Source: Actinobacteria bacterium OV450 (GTDB lineage: Bacteria; Actinomycetota; Actinomycetes; Streptomycetales; Streptomycetaceae). Taken from it: a stretch of DNA of 64,000 bases. Positions 44,726 to 53,312 of the stretch are shown piece after piece. Every line of letters starts with the position of its first letter. Position 1 is the first letter of the stretch. The notes below the pieces were generated by a model. The model saw nothing but the letters and a program-made list of their open reading frames with translations, ran no database searches and was not told the DNA's origin. A program made the position numbers and the translations under genes. The DNA lies in NCBI GenBank assembly GCA_001298555.1, contig LJCW01000108.1, positions 34,717-98,716 of the forward strand. Direction: 5' to 3'.

Positions 44726-45451
44726 CTAGCCCTGGGCGCGGGGTTCCACCCAGAGGGCCTCGGCGAGGGCGCACAGGTCACCGTCGGCGGTGGCCAGGGC
44801 GGTGCCCACGCGGTACTTGCGGCCCTCGCTGCCCAGCAGCCAGGCGTACGAGACGAGGCCCTCGCCCACCGGCACCGGCCGCAGCAGCCGCGCGGTCAGG
44901 GCGGCGGTGACCGCCCCGGCCCGCCGGTCGTCGAGCAGCCTGCCGGCCGCGTTGCCCGGGCAGTCCAGGGCGCCCCACACCAGCTCGGGCGGCAACAGCC
45001 CCTCCGCGTCGCCGAGTCCGGGACCGGGGGTCCAGGCGGCGGCGACGACCGCGCTGCCGGGCACCCGGCCGCAGTGCAGCCGCAGCCCGGTGTCGGGCGT
45101 GCGGTGCAGGCCGCAGCCGAAACAGTCGACCATCCCGTCCGGCGGGACGGCCCGGTACGCATCGGCCGCCGCCGAGGCCTGCTCCCAGGACGGGGCCGCG
45201 GGAGCCTCCACGGCCGGTTCGGCGGGGCTCGCCGCCGCCAGCAGCAGCTCGCCGTCCACCAGCTCCACGCCGCCGCCCGCCGTCGGGACGAGCCGGACCG
45301 GCGCCTGCGTGGGCACCGGCCGGCGGAAGTCCACCCGTACGGTCTTCGCTGCGGCCCGCGCCGCCAGCACCCCGGCCACGTAGCCGCCGAAGGCCACCCC
45401 GGGATATCCGCTGAGGTGGGCCGGAACCGTGATCGTCTCGAAGTCGGTCAT
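44726..45451 (-). CDS. Thioesterase-superfamily-like (hotdog) protein
   Basis: A 241-residue protein that looks like two hotdog-type halves. The middle holds DCFGCGLHRTPDTGLRLHC, a motif seen in PaaI-like thioesterase proteins of actinobacteria, and PELVWGALDCPGNAA near residue 155. N-terminal GYPGVAFGGYVAGVLAA is the first helix region. The substrate and whether it is catalytic are unknown. Confidence 0.6.
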   Translation of the reverse strand: MTDFETITVPAHLSGYPGVAFGGYVAGVLAARAAAKTVRVDFRRPVPTQAPVRLVPTAGGGVELVDGELLLAAASPAEPAVEAPAAPSWEQASAAADAYRAVPPDGMVDCFGCGLHRTPDTGLRLHCGRVPGSAVVAAAWTPGPGLGDAEGLLPPELVWGALDCPGNAAGRLLDDRRAGAVTAALTARLLRPVPVGEGLVSYAWLLGSEGRKYRVGTALATADGDLCALAEALWVEPRAQG

Positions 45452-45581
45452 GCCCGCCACCTCATCACACGGGCCGTCCGCGGCACAGGCCCGGCACGGG
45501 AGGCCCGCAACTATCGCGGCCGCCCGGTCGTCCTCCATCCTGGAGGAGCGCACCGCGCGCAGGGGTTTCGGAGGTGGCCGA

Positions 45582-46160
45582 ATGGCCGAACAGCCTTGGG
45601 GGCAGCCGTACCCGGTCCGCCCGCAGCAGCAGCCGTACGGGCAGCCGTGGCAGCACGCGCACGTGCCGCAGTCCGCGATGCGGGCCTCGCACACCGACCG
45701 CGAGCGGACGGTGGACGTGCTCAAGGCCGCTTACGCGGAGGGCCGGCTCACCCGGGAGGAGTACGGACAGCGCTTCGACGCGGTGTACCAGGCACAGACG
45801 TACGGCCAGCTCGCGCAGCTGGTCGCGGACCTGCCGGCCGGGCCGGTGGCGGTCCCCTTCGGCGCGGCCGTGCCCGCGCTGCCGCCGGCCTACGGGCCAC
45901 CGCCGATGCCGATGCCCGTACCGCACCGTCCGGTCAACGGGATGGCGATCGCCTCGCTCGCGCTCGGCGTGCTCAGCCTGCCGACGCTCGGCCTCGCGGG
46001 CCTCGGCGCCGTGATCACCGGGCACATCGCCAAGGCGCAGATCCGCGCCCGCGGTGACGAGGGCACCGCTCCCGCGACCATCGGCCTGGTGCTCGGCTGG
46101 CTGTCGCTGGGAGGCTGGGTGCTGCTCTTCGTCCTCGCCGGGTTCGGCGTCCTCGACTGA
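45582..46160 (+). CDS. DUF1707 and DUF4190 membrane protein
   Basis: A 192-residue protein. After a Pro/Gln/Tyr-rich start, residues 33-85 form DUF1707 (MRASHTDRERTVDVLKAAYA, EGRLTREEYGQRFDA). A Pro-rich linker leads to DUF4190 with two transmembrane helices (MAIASLALGVLSLPTLGLAG, LGWLSLGGWVLLFVLAGF). Both domains are common and uncharacterised in actinobacterial envelopes. GGAGGTGG precedes ATG 45582. Confidence 0.85.
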   Translation: MAEQPWGQPYPVRPQQQPYGQPWQHAHVPQSAMRASHTDRERTVDVLKAAYAEGRLTREEYGQRFDAVYQAQTYGQLAQLVADLPAGPVAVPFGAAVPALPPAYGPPPMPMPVPHRPVNGMAIASLALGVLSLPTLGLAGLGAVITGHIAKAQIRARGDEGTAPATIGLVLGWLSLGGWVLLFVLAGFGVLD

Positions 46161-46254
46161 CGACCGACGACGGGCTGGCGGCCGACGTGCGGACGGCGGG
46201 CGGCGGACGACCGGGGCGAGCGGGGCGAGCGGCGGGCCGGCGGCGCCTCGGCCG

Positions 46255-46968
46255 TCAGGGGGCGACGTCCGCCGTCACCACGCAGGCCGTACGGTCGTCC
46301 GCCTCGGCCAGCAGCGCGCCGCCCGGGGCCCACAGCGCGGCGCGCCCGCAGCCGGTCCACGGGCCCGAAGGACCGACGTGGTTGCCGAGGACCACGTACA
46401 GGCCGTGCTCCCCTGCGATCCCGGGGTACACGGTCGCCCGCTCCCGGATCCCGTCGCCCGTCCCGTACAGGGAACTCGCCAGGTGGACCCGGCAGCCGTC
46501 CGCCGCCGCGCCGGCGGTGAGCTCCGGGAAGTGGTTGTCGTAGCAGACGCCGAGCGAGAAGCGGATCCCGCCGAGCGTGAAGCGGCCCGGGCTCTCCCCG
46601 GCCGTGAAGGCCCCCTGCTCGTGCCGGTACAGGTGCCGCTTCGCGTACGTCGTCACATGCGCCCCGTCCGCCCCGTACACCAGCGTCGCGATGGCGGGCA
46701 GCGGACCGGGGGTGCGCAGCGCGACGTTGACGGCGACGGCGATGCCGGCGGACCGCAGCGGATCCAGCCGGGGGTCGTCGGCGTCCGCCATCCACAGGCC
46801 GGGGTCGGCGGCCAGGGCCTCCAGCTCGTAGCCGGTGAGCGTGAACTCGGGGAACACGACGAGTTCGGCGCCCTGAGCCCGGGCCTCGGCGGCGAGTGCG
46901 ACGCTGCGCCGCGTGTTGGCGTGGACGTCGGCCGGGACGCAGGTGAGCTGCGCTGCTGCGATCTTCAC
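46255..46968 (-). CDS. Carbon-nitrogen hydrolase (nitrilase superfamily)
   Basis: A 237-residue amidase-type enzyme with the full Glu-Lys-Cys triad: LVVFPEFTLTGYE (Glu near 43), YAKRHLYRHEQGAF (Lys near 112) and SLGVCYDNHFPEL (Cys near 143). Catalyses hydrolysis of small amides or nitriles; substrate not readable. GTG 46968 with GAGG upstream gives the usual VKIAAAQL beginning. Confidence 0.9.
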   Translation of the reverse strand: MKIAAAQLTCVPADVHANTRRSVALAAEARAQGAELVVFPEFTLTGYELEALAADPGLWMADADDPRLDPLRSAGIAVAVNVALRTPGPLPAIATLVYGADGAHVTTYAKRHLYRHEQGAFTAGESPGRFTLGGIRFSLGVCYDNHFPELTAGAAADGCRVHLASSLYGTGDGIRERATVYPGIAGEHGLYVVLGNHVGPSGPWTGCGRAALWAPGGALLAEADDRTACVVTADVAP

Positions 46969-47105
46969 GACCTCAGCATGCCAGTGCGGCCGGGGCCCCC
47001 GGAGGGCGGCCCGGGGCGGGGCCGGCAGGGGGCTCGACGTGGCGGCGCAGCGGAGTGATGCTGTAACGGCCCGCGTATTCACCGGAGTTGACGGAGGGCC
47101 GGCTG

Positions 47106-47756
47106 ATGCCCGACTGGATCCGACCGGTCCTCGCCGCTGCCTTCCTGGTCGTGTCGTACCGCGTGGTGCGCACCAGCGGCGCCGGACTGCGGGTGGCGGT
47201 GCTCCTCATGGCCGCCCTCAACGCGGGCGTGCTGTGGCTGCTCGCGTCCACCGCGCCGCCGTGGACCGTCGCGGCGGTCGCCCTCGTCTCCCTGGCGGCC
47301 GCGGTGCACGGTCTGCTGACGGCGATGCGGACCCTGGTGGCCGGGATCCGGCGGGTCGACACCGAAACCCTCCGGGGGCTGATCCGGCAGGCGGCGGACG
47401 CGGCCGGCCCGCAGGTCCTGGGCGTGTGCGTGATGTTCAGCGGTTCGCTGGCGCTGACCGCCTTCGCCGACGAGGCCCATCCGGAGGGCCGCCAGTTCCA
47501 CCTGCCGCCGGGGGAGGACTGCCCGTTCTGCCTGGTGGAGGAGCAGATCCGGCACTTCCTCGGCCCGGCGGACCCGCTGCTCGCCGCGTACCGCACCCAT
47601 CTGGGAGCGGGCAGCAGCCGCCACCTCCTGGTCAAGCGGCGCTCGGAGCGGGAGCCCTGGACGGGACGCCTGCGCGACCGGGTCTACTACCGGGTCCCCG
47701 GCCCGTCCCGCCGCCCGCCCTGCGCCGTCCACGACGCCCTGCTGGGGCGCCCCTGA
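47106..47756 (+). CDS. Uncharacterised membrane protein with CPFC motif
   Basis: A 216-residue protein with two or three N-terminal hydrophobic helices (WIRPVLAAAFLVVSYRVV, VAVLLMAALNAGVLWLLA, TVAAVALVSLAAAVHGLL) and a C-terminal soluble part containing GEDCPFCLVEEQIRHFLGP. I recognise no family. The CxxC could bind a metal or be redox-active. GGAGGG before ATG 47106 fixes the start. Confidence 0.6.
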   Translation: MPDWIRPVLAAAFLVVSYRVVRTSGAGLRVAVLLMAALNAGVLWLLASTAPPWTVAAVALVSLAAAVHGLLTAMRTLVAGIRRVDTETLRGLIRQAADAAGPQVLGVCVMFSGSLALTAFADEAHPEGRQFHLPPGEDCPFCLVEEQIRHFLGPADPLLAAYRTHLGAGSSRHLLVKRRSEREPWTGRLRDRVYYRVPGPSRRPPCAVHDALLGRP

Positions 47757-47886
47757 GGTGCCTGCGGCCCGCGGAGCAGGACCGGGAAGGAGCGGAACGC
47801 GGCCGGCATGTCCACCCGGAGAGCGGCCGCCCTGCCCCCGGACGCCGCACCCGGCCGCACCCTCGCCCTGCCCACGGCCCTCCCCC

Positions 47887-48783
47887 TCAGCGGGGCGGCT
47901 CGGCCGCCGTCACCTGGCGGTGCGCCAGCTCCGCGAGCCGGGCCTGTCCGTCCTTGCCCGGGTGGAACCAGTCCCAGCGGCTCAACTGGTCCGCGGAGAA
48001 GGGGTACTGGAACACCGCGCCGCCGTCGTAGCGGCACAGCGCGTCCTTGGCGCAGACCTCGCGGAGCACCTCGTTGTACTCGACGACACGCGCCCGCACC
48101 TGCTCGCGCCGGGACGTCGCCCCGGTCGCCGCCGACAGCGGGTCCGCCAGCATCGACTGACAGATCCCCAGCTTCCAGATCTGCCGCACCATCGGGCTGT
48201 CCTTGCCCTGCTCCCACAGCCGCTGCAGGTCCGGCACGCTGGAGACGTACACCTCGGACGCGGGCGAGGCCGCCCGCAGACCGGCGAGGGCCTTCTCGAA
48301 CCCCGCGCGGAACTCCGCCACCGGCGTCATCGACGAAGCCAGCGGGCGGCAGGCGTCGTTCGAGCCCACCATCACCGTGACCAGGTCGGGCTTGTGCTCC
48401 GAGGCCGCGGCCAGCTGCCCCGCCAGGTCCGCCATCCGGGAGCCCGTCACCGCGAGGTTCCAGCTGCGCGCCGGCACCCCGGCCTCCCCGAGCAGCCGTG
48501 CGGCGAGGGATTGCACCGCGGGGTCGTTCCCGGTGGCCCAGGAGACCTCCGGGCAGTCCGCCAGCACCGAACAGGCGTCGAAACCCCGCGTGATGGAGTC
48601 GCCGACGGCGGCGATCGAGGTGGGCGCGGTGTTCCAGCGCGGCCCGGCCTGCGCCCCCCGCTCACCCTCCGTGGCCGACCCGCCCGACTGACACCCGGTC
48701 AGCGCTCCGGCCAGGACGACGATCGTCGCGCCTGCTCCGGCGAGTGACCGGCGCGCGCGGCGTCGCGGGGCGGTGGTGCGCAT
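47887..48783 (-). CDS. Secreted SGNH/GDSL hydrolase lipoprotein
   Basis: A 298-residue exported esterase-like protein. The signal peptide ends in a lipobox LAGALTGC, so it should be lipid-anchored outside the membrane. SGNH blocks: AAVGDSITRGFD (Ser near 68), Gly in WNLAVTGSRMADL, VMVGSNDACRP (Asn) and DWFHPGKDGQARLA (Asp/His). Several extra cysteines suggest disulfides. ATG 48783 is preceded by GAGGAGGGAA. Confidence 0.88.
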   Translation of the reverse strand: MRTTAPRRRARRSLAGAGATIVVLAGALTGCQSGGSATEGERGAQAGPRWNTAPTSIAAVGDSITRGFDACSVLADCPEVSWATGNDPAVQSLAARLLGEAGVPARSWNLAVTGSRMADLAGQLAAASEHKPDLVTVMVGSNDACRPLASSMTPVAEFRAGFEKALAGLRAASPASEVYVSSVPDLQRLWEQGKDSPMVRQIWKLGICQSMLADPLSAATGATSRREQVRARVVEYNEVLREVCAKDALCRYDGGAVFQYPFSADQLSRWDWFHPGKDGQARLAELAHRQVTAAEPPR

Positions 48784-48958
48784 CGGGTGGTTCCCTCCTC
48801 GTCGCCCCACGTCCTCCGGGGGCGTCCTGCTGAGTGAAAGCTCGGTGTTTGGCGGCCTCGGACCGACCGTACGTCACACCATGACCCCTGGCGCACGGTA
48901 GCTTTTTCCCGTGGCGTTTCGGCCGCAGGTCCCGTTGCGCAATGTCAAAAAATTTCCG

Positions 48959-48983
48959 TTACATTACATTACATCACGTCACA
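48959..48983. repeat. 5-bp tandem repeat upstream of the DUF3145 gene
   Basis: TTACA three times in a row, then TCACG and TCACA, within an unusually AT-rich stretch (48943-48990) of the 254-nt gap 48784-49037. It may hold the promoter or an operator of the downstream gene. Confidence 0.6.
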
Positions 48984-49037
48984 TTCTGTCCGTTTTCTGG
49001 AGTTTATTCCCGACCTCGTCCCACACTGGAGGTCCCG

Positions 49038-49532
49038 GTGACGACACGTGGAGTTCTGTACGTGCATTCCGCACCGCGCGCGCTCTGCCCGCACGTGGAA
49101 TGGGCCGTTGCGGGCGTGCTCGGGGTGCGGGTGAACCTCGACTGGATCCGGCAGCCCGCCTCACCCGGCACCTGGAGAGCCGAGTTCTCCTGGCAGGCCG
49201 AAGCCGGCACCGCGTCGAAGCTCGCCTCCGCGCTGCGCGGCTGGCACCTGCTGCGCTTCGAGGTGACCGCGGAACCCTGCCCCACCGCCGAGGGCGAGCG
49301 TTACAGCTCCACCCCGGAGCTCGGCATCTTCCACGCCGTCACCGGCATGCACGGCGACATCCTGATCCCCGAGGACCGGCTGCGCGCCGCCCTGGCCCGG
49401 TCCGCGCTCGGCGAGACCGACCTGGAGGCGGAGATCGCCAAACTGCTCGGCAAGCCCTGGGACGACGAGCTGGAGCCCTTCCGCTACGCGGGCGAGGGCG
49501 CCCCGGTCCGCTGGCTCCACCAGGTGGTGTGA
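49038..49532 (+). CDS. DUF3145 protein
   Basis: A 164-residue cytoplasmic protein of an actinobacteria-specific family. It starts VTTRGVLYVHSAPRALCPHV and has EWAVAGVLGVRVNLDWIRQP near residue 20 and RYSSTPELGIFHAV in the middle. Function unknown. GTG 49038 with TGGAGG upstream is the usual start for the family. It converges on fabF with a bidirectional terminator between. Confidence 0.9.
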   Translation: MTTRGVLYVHSAPRALCPHVEWAVAGVLGVRVNLDWIRQPASPGTWRAEFSWQAEAGTASKLASALRGWHLLRFEVTAEPCPTAEGERYSSTPELGIFHAVTGMHGDILIPEDRLRAALARSALGETDLEAEIAKLLGKPWDDELEPFRYAGEGAPVRWLHQVV

Positions 49533-49567
49533 GGGCACGCACAGCCCTCGGCCCCGGCGCATGCAGA

Positions 49568-49597
49568 AGGCCCACCCGGTGGACTCCGGGTGGGCCT
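49568..49597. terminator. Bidirectional terminator between DUF3145 gene and fabF
   Basis: AGGCCCACCCGG (49568-49579) pairs perfectly with CCGGGTGGGCCT (49586-49597); outer GCATGCA/TGCATGT bases extend the stem. Confidence 0.88.
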
Positions 49598-49624
49598 CGT
49601 GCATGTGCGGGCGGGCGTCAGGCG

Positions 49625-50890
49625 TCAGACACTGCGGAAGGCCAGGGTGACGTTGTGGCCGCCGAAGCCGAACGAGTTGTTGATCGCGGAGATCCGGCCG
49701 TCGGCCGGCAGCTTGCGCGGCTCGCCGACGACGATGTCCGCGTCGATGTCCTCGTCCAGCTCGTCGACGTTGATGGTCGCCGGGGCCAGCCGGTGGTACA
49801 GCGCGAGCACGGTCGCGACGGTCTCGATACCGCCGGCGCCGCCCAGCAGGTGACCGGTCATCGACTTGGTCGCGGAGATCGCGATGTGGTCGAGGTCGTC
49901 GCCCAGGACCTTGCGCAGGGCCTTCAGCTCGGCCGTGTCACCCTGCGGGGTCGACGTGGCGTGCGCGTTCACGTGGACCAGCTCGGCGGGGTCGAGACCC
50001 GTGTTGTCGAGCAGGTTCTGGACGGCGGCCGCGACACCGCGGCCCGTCGGCTCCGGCTGCGCGATGTGGTGGCTGTCCGCGGACAGACCCTGGCCCAGCA
50101 CCTCGCAGTAGACCCGGGCGCCGCGCGCGGCGGCGTGCTCGGCGGACTCCAGGATGACGACGCCCGCGCCCTCGCCGAGGACGAAGCCGTCACGGGCCTT
50201 GTCGTACGGGCGGGAGGCCTGCTCGGGGTTCTCGTTGTTCTTGGACATCGCCATCATGTTGGCGAACGCGGCGATGGGCAGCGGGTGGATCGCCGCCTCG
50301 GTGCCGCCCGCGACGACCACGTCGGCGCGGCCGGTACGGATCATCTCGACGGCGTAGCCGATGGCCTCGGCGCCGGAGGCGCAGGCGCTGACCGGGGTGT
50401 GCACGCCCGCCTGGGCGTTGACCTCCAGGCCGACGTTGGCCGACGGGCCGTTCGGCATGAGCATGGGGACGGTGTGCGGGGAGACCCGGCGCACGCCCTT
50501 TTCCTTCAGTACGTCGTACTGGTCGAGCAGGGTGGTGACGCCGCCGATACCGGAGGCGATCACGGTGCCCAGGCGTTCGGGCGCGACGGACGCGTCCTCG
50601 CCCGCCGGGGCGGTGTAGCCGGCATCGGCCCAGGCCTCACGGGCGGCGATGACGGCGAACTGGGCCGAGCGGTCCAGCTTGCGGGCCAGCGGGCGCGGAA
50701 GGACCTCGCTGGGGTCCACGGCGACCGGGGCGGCGATACGGACCGGGAGTTCGGCGAACCGCTCGCCCTCGAGGGGCTTGACGCCGGAACGACCGGCGAG
50801 CAGACCTTCCCAGGTCGAAGCGCTGTCGCCACCCAGCGGAGTGGTTGCGCCGATACCGGTGACGACCACGGTGCGATTGGTCGGGCTCAC
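49625..50890 (-). CDS. fabF: 3-oxoacyl-ACP synthase II
   Basis: Elongating ketosynthase of type II fatty acid synthesis. 421 residues with the Cys-His-His triad: PVSACASGAEAI (Cys near 168), HVNAHATSTPQGD (His near 308) and SMTGHLLGGAGG (His near 345). Last gene of the fabD-fabH-acpP-fabF cluster and separated from acpP by 79 nt. GTG 50890 (VSPTNRTVVVTGIG) with GGAGAAAG upstream. Confidence 0.97.
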   Translation of the reverse strand: MSPTNRTVVVTGIGATTPLGGDSASTWEGLLAGRSGVKPLEGERFAELPVRIAAPVAVDPSEVLPRPLARKLDRSAQFAVIAAREAWADAGYTAPAGEDASVAPERLGTVIASGIGGVTTLLDQYDVLKEKGVRRVSPHTVPMLMPNGPSANVGLEVNAQAGVHTPVSACASGAEAIGYAVEMIRTGRADVVVAGGTEAAIHPLPIAAFANMMAMSKNNENPEQASRPYDKARDGFVLGEGAGVVILESAEHAAARGARVYCEVLGQGLSADSHHIAQPEPTGRGVAAAVQNLLDNTGLDPAELVHVNAHATSTPQGDTAELKALRKVLGDDLDHIAISATKSMTGHLLGGAGGIETVATVLALYHRLAPATINVDELDEDIDADIVVGEPRKLPADGRISAINNSFGFGGHNVTLAFRSV

Positions 50891-50969
50891 AGGAATTCTT
50901 TCTCCACGTCTCAGGGGGTGCTGAATTGTCACGGCGCCACCGCCAGGTGGCGACAAACGCTCGTCAGGC

Positions 50970-51218
50970 TCAGGCCTGGTGCTTCAGGATGTAGTCAGCG
51001 GCGTCGCCGACCGTCTTGAGGTTCTTGACGTCCTCGTCCGGGATCTTCACGTCGAAGCGCTCTTCGGCGGCGACGACGACCTCGACCATGGACAGCGAGT
51101 CGACGTCCAGGTCGTCGGTGAAGGACTTGCCGATCTCGACGTCCTCGACCGGGATGCCGGCAATCTCGTTGACGATCTCCGCGAGACCTTCGACGATCTC
51201 TTCCTGGGTGGCGGCCAT
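50970..51218 (-). CDS. acpP: Acyl carrier protein
   Basis: An 82-residue four-helix acidic carrier. The 4'-phosphopantetheine attachment Ser41 is in DLDVDSLSMVEVV. It carries growing acyl chains for FabH, FabF and the other FAS II enzymes. Start ATG 51218 with GAAGGAG upstream. Codon usage is strongly biased to optimal codons, as expected for an abundant protein. Confidence 0.98.
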   Translation of the reverse strand: MAATQEEIVEGLAEIVNEIAGIPVEDVEIGKSFTDDLDVDSLSMVEVVVAAEERFDVKIPDEDVKNLKTVGDAADYILKHQA

Positions 51219-51275
51219 GTGGCGCTCCTTCTCTAGCTAACTGGGTGAAACAGGGCTGGATACGGATCCGGAGCC

Positions 51276-52280
51276 CTAGGGGAGGGTAACGACCGTCGCG
51301 GCGTAGACGAGCCCCGCCCCGAAGCCGATGACGAGCGCGGTGTCGCCGCTCTTCGCCGCTCCGGTCGCCAGGAGCCGCTCCATGGCGAGCGGGATCGAGG
51401 CGGCCGACGTGTTGCCGGTGGTCTCCACGTCACGGGCGACCGTGACGTGCTCCGGCAGCTTGAGAGTCTTCACCATCGAGTCGATGATCCGCATGTTCGC
51501 CTGGTGCGGGATGAAGACGTCCAGGTCCTCGGCGGTGATCCCGGCCGCGTCGAGCGCCTGCTGGGCCACCTTGGCCATCTCGAACACGGCCCAGCGGAAG
51601 ACCGCCTGGCCCTCCTGCGTGATGGCCGGGAACTTCTGTGCGCTGTCCGTGCTGCGGAACTCGTCCCACGGCACGGTCTGCTTGATCGTCTCGGACTTGT
51701 CGCCCTCCGAACCCCACACGGTGGGGCCTATGGCCGGCTCGTCCGAGGGACCCACGATCACGGCGCCGGCGCCGTCACCGAACAGGAAGGCCGTCGCGCG
51801 GTCCTCCAGGTCGGTCAGGTCCGACAGCCGCTCCACGCCGATGACGAGGACGTACTGGGCCGAGCCCTCGATGACCAGGCCCTTGGCCAGCGTCAGGCCG
51901 TAGCCGAAGCCGGCGCAGCCCGCGGAGATGTCGAACGCGGCGGGCTTGACCGCGCCGATCCGGTGGGCGATCTCGGTCGCGACGGCAGGCGTCTGCTTGA
52001 AGTGCGAGACCGTCGAGACGATCACGGCGCCGATCTGCTCGGGCGAGATGCCGGCATCGGCCAGCGCCTTGCCGGAGGCCTCCACAGACATCGCGGCGAC
52101 GGTCTCCTGGGGCGAGGCCCAGTGCCGGGTCGCGATGCCGGAGCGGGAGCGGATCCACTCGTCGGACGAGTCGATCGTCTCCAGGATGACCTCGTTGGAG
52201 ACCACGCGGGTCGGCCGGTAGCCGCCGACGCCGAGAATGCGGGCGTACGGGGAGCCCTTGGCAGGCTTGATCTTCGACAT
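51276..52280 (-). CDS. fabH: 3-oxoacyl-ACP synthase III
   Basis: Condenses acyl-CoA starters with malonyl-ACP, setting branched or straight chain types. 334 residues with Cys122 in FDISAGCAGFGYGL, His in VFIPHQANMRI near 260 and Asn in VETTGNTSAASIP near 290. The stop lies 57 nt before acpP, and the gene starts 19 nt after fabD, so all are one operon. Confidence 0.97.
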   Translation of the reverse strand: MSKIKPAKGSPYARILGVGGYRPTRVVSNEVILETIDSSDEWIRSRSGIATRHWASPQETVAAMSVEASGKALADAGISPEQIGAVIVSTVSHFKQTPAVATEIAHRIGAVKPAAFDISAGCAGFGYGLTLAKGLVIEGSAQYVLVIGVERLSDLTDLEDRATAFLFGDGAGAVIVGPSDEPAIGPTVWGSEGDKSETIKQTVPWDEFRSTDSAQKFPAITQEGQAVFRWAVFEMAKVAQQALDAAGITAEDLDVFIPHQANMRIIDSMVKTLKLPEHVTVARDVETTGNTSAASIPLAMERLLATGAAKSGDTALVIGFGAGLVYAATVVTLP

Positions 52281-52299
52281 GCTGGGTGGGCTCCTTCTC

Positions 52300-53223
52300 T
52301 CAGGCCGCGTGCTCGGCGAGGAGCGCGGCGGCCTTTTCGAGATCGTCCGGCGTCTTCAGGGCCACGGTCGGAACGCCCTTCAGCGCGCGCTTGGCCAGAC
52401 CCGTCAGCGTGCCACCCGGGCTGAGCTCGATGATCCCGGTGACGCCCAACGCGCCGAACGTCTCCATGCACAGGTCCCAGCGGACCGGGTTGGCGACCTG
52501 GCCGACCAGGCGGGCGACGACGTCGGCGCCCGTGGTGACGACGTGGCCGTCCTTGTTCGAGACGTACTTCAGCTCCGGGTCGGCCGGGGCGAGGGCCTGC
52601 GCGGCCTCCTCCAGCGTGGCGACCGCGGGAGCCATGTGGTGCGTGTGGAAGGCGCCCGCGACCTTGAGGGCGACGACCTTCATGGAGCCCTCGGGCTTCT
52701 CGGCGACCAGGGCCTCGATCTGCTCCATCGTGCCCGCGGCGACGATCTGGCCCGCCCCGTTGATGTTGGCCGGGGTCAGACCCAGCTTCTCCAGGTGCGC
52801 GACGACGACCTGCTGGTCGCCCCCGAGCACCGCGGCCATGCCCGTCTCGGTGACGGCAGAGGCCTCGGCCATGGCCAGACCGCGGGTCCGTACGAACGAC
52901 AGCGCGTCCGCGTCGGACAGCACACCGGCGTACGCGGCGGCCGTGATCTCGCCGACGCTGTGGCCCGCGACGGCACCGAAGGCCGCGCGGGAGCCGGCGC
53001 CGAGCGCGGAAGCGGAGAGCAGACCGGCGGCCACCAGCAGCGGCTGGGCCACCGCCGTGTCGCGGATCTCGTCCGCGTCGGCCTTCGTGCCGTAGTGGGC
53101 AAGGTCGAGCCCGATGGCGTCCGACCAGGCGGCGACGCGGTCAGCGGCACCGGGGAGGTCGAGCCAGGGAGTCAGGAAGCCGGGCGTCTGTGCGCCTTGG
53201 CCGGGAGCGACGAGTACGAGCAC
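52300..53223 (-). CDS. fabD: Malonyl-CoA:ACP transacylase
   Basis: Loads malonyl groups on ACP. 307 residues with the active-site AVAGHSVGEITAAAYAG (Ser89, GHSxG) and the catalytic His in AGAFHTHHMAPA near 197, plus the N-terminal VAPGQGAQTPGFL. I start at GTG 53223 (VLVLVAPGQ), the family's usual beginning, with GAGAGAG upstream; a GTG two codons earlier is possible. First gene of the cluster, downstream of fasR. Confidence 0.96.
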   Translation of the reverse strand: MLVLVAPGQGAQTPGFLTPWLDLPGAADRVAAWSDAIGLDLAHYGTKADADEIRDTAVAQPLLVAAGLLSASALGAGSRAAFGAVAGHSVGEITAAAYAGVLSDADALSFVRTRGLAMAEASAVTETGMAAVLGGDQQVVVAHLEKLGLTPANINGAGQIVAAGTMEQIEALVAEKPEGSMKVVALKVAGAFHTHHMAPAVATLEEAAQALAPADPELKYVSNKDGHVVTTGADVVARLVGQVANPVRWDLCMETFGALGVTGIIELSPGGTLTGLAKRALKGVPTVALKTPDDLEKAAALLAEHAA

Positions 53224-53245
53224 CCTCACACTCTCTCTTGTGGAT

Positions 53246-53305
53246 GGTCCCTGCCGCCCGTGGGGACAGGGACCAAGAACCGTCGGGGTAATTGTTGATG
53301 TCCGA
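53246..53305 (-). promoter_or_regulatory. fabD upstream region with two inverted repeats
   Basis: GGTCCCTG (53246-53253) / CAGGGACC (53267-53274) is a perfect 8-bp dyad in the leader, and GTCGG (53282-53286) / CCGAC (53301-53305) flanks an AT-rich core. The 89-nt gap to fasR must contain the fabD promoter if it is read separately. FasR is known to activate this operon in Streptomyces coelicolor; which dyad it would bind is not clear. Confidence 0.4.
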
Positions 53306-53312
53306 CAAAAGT

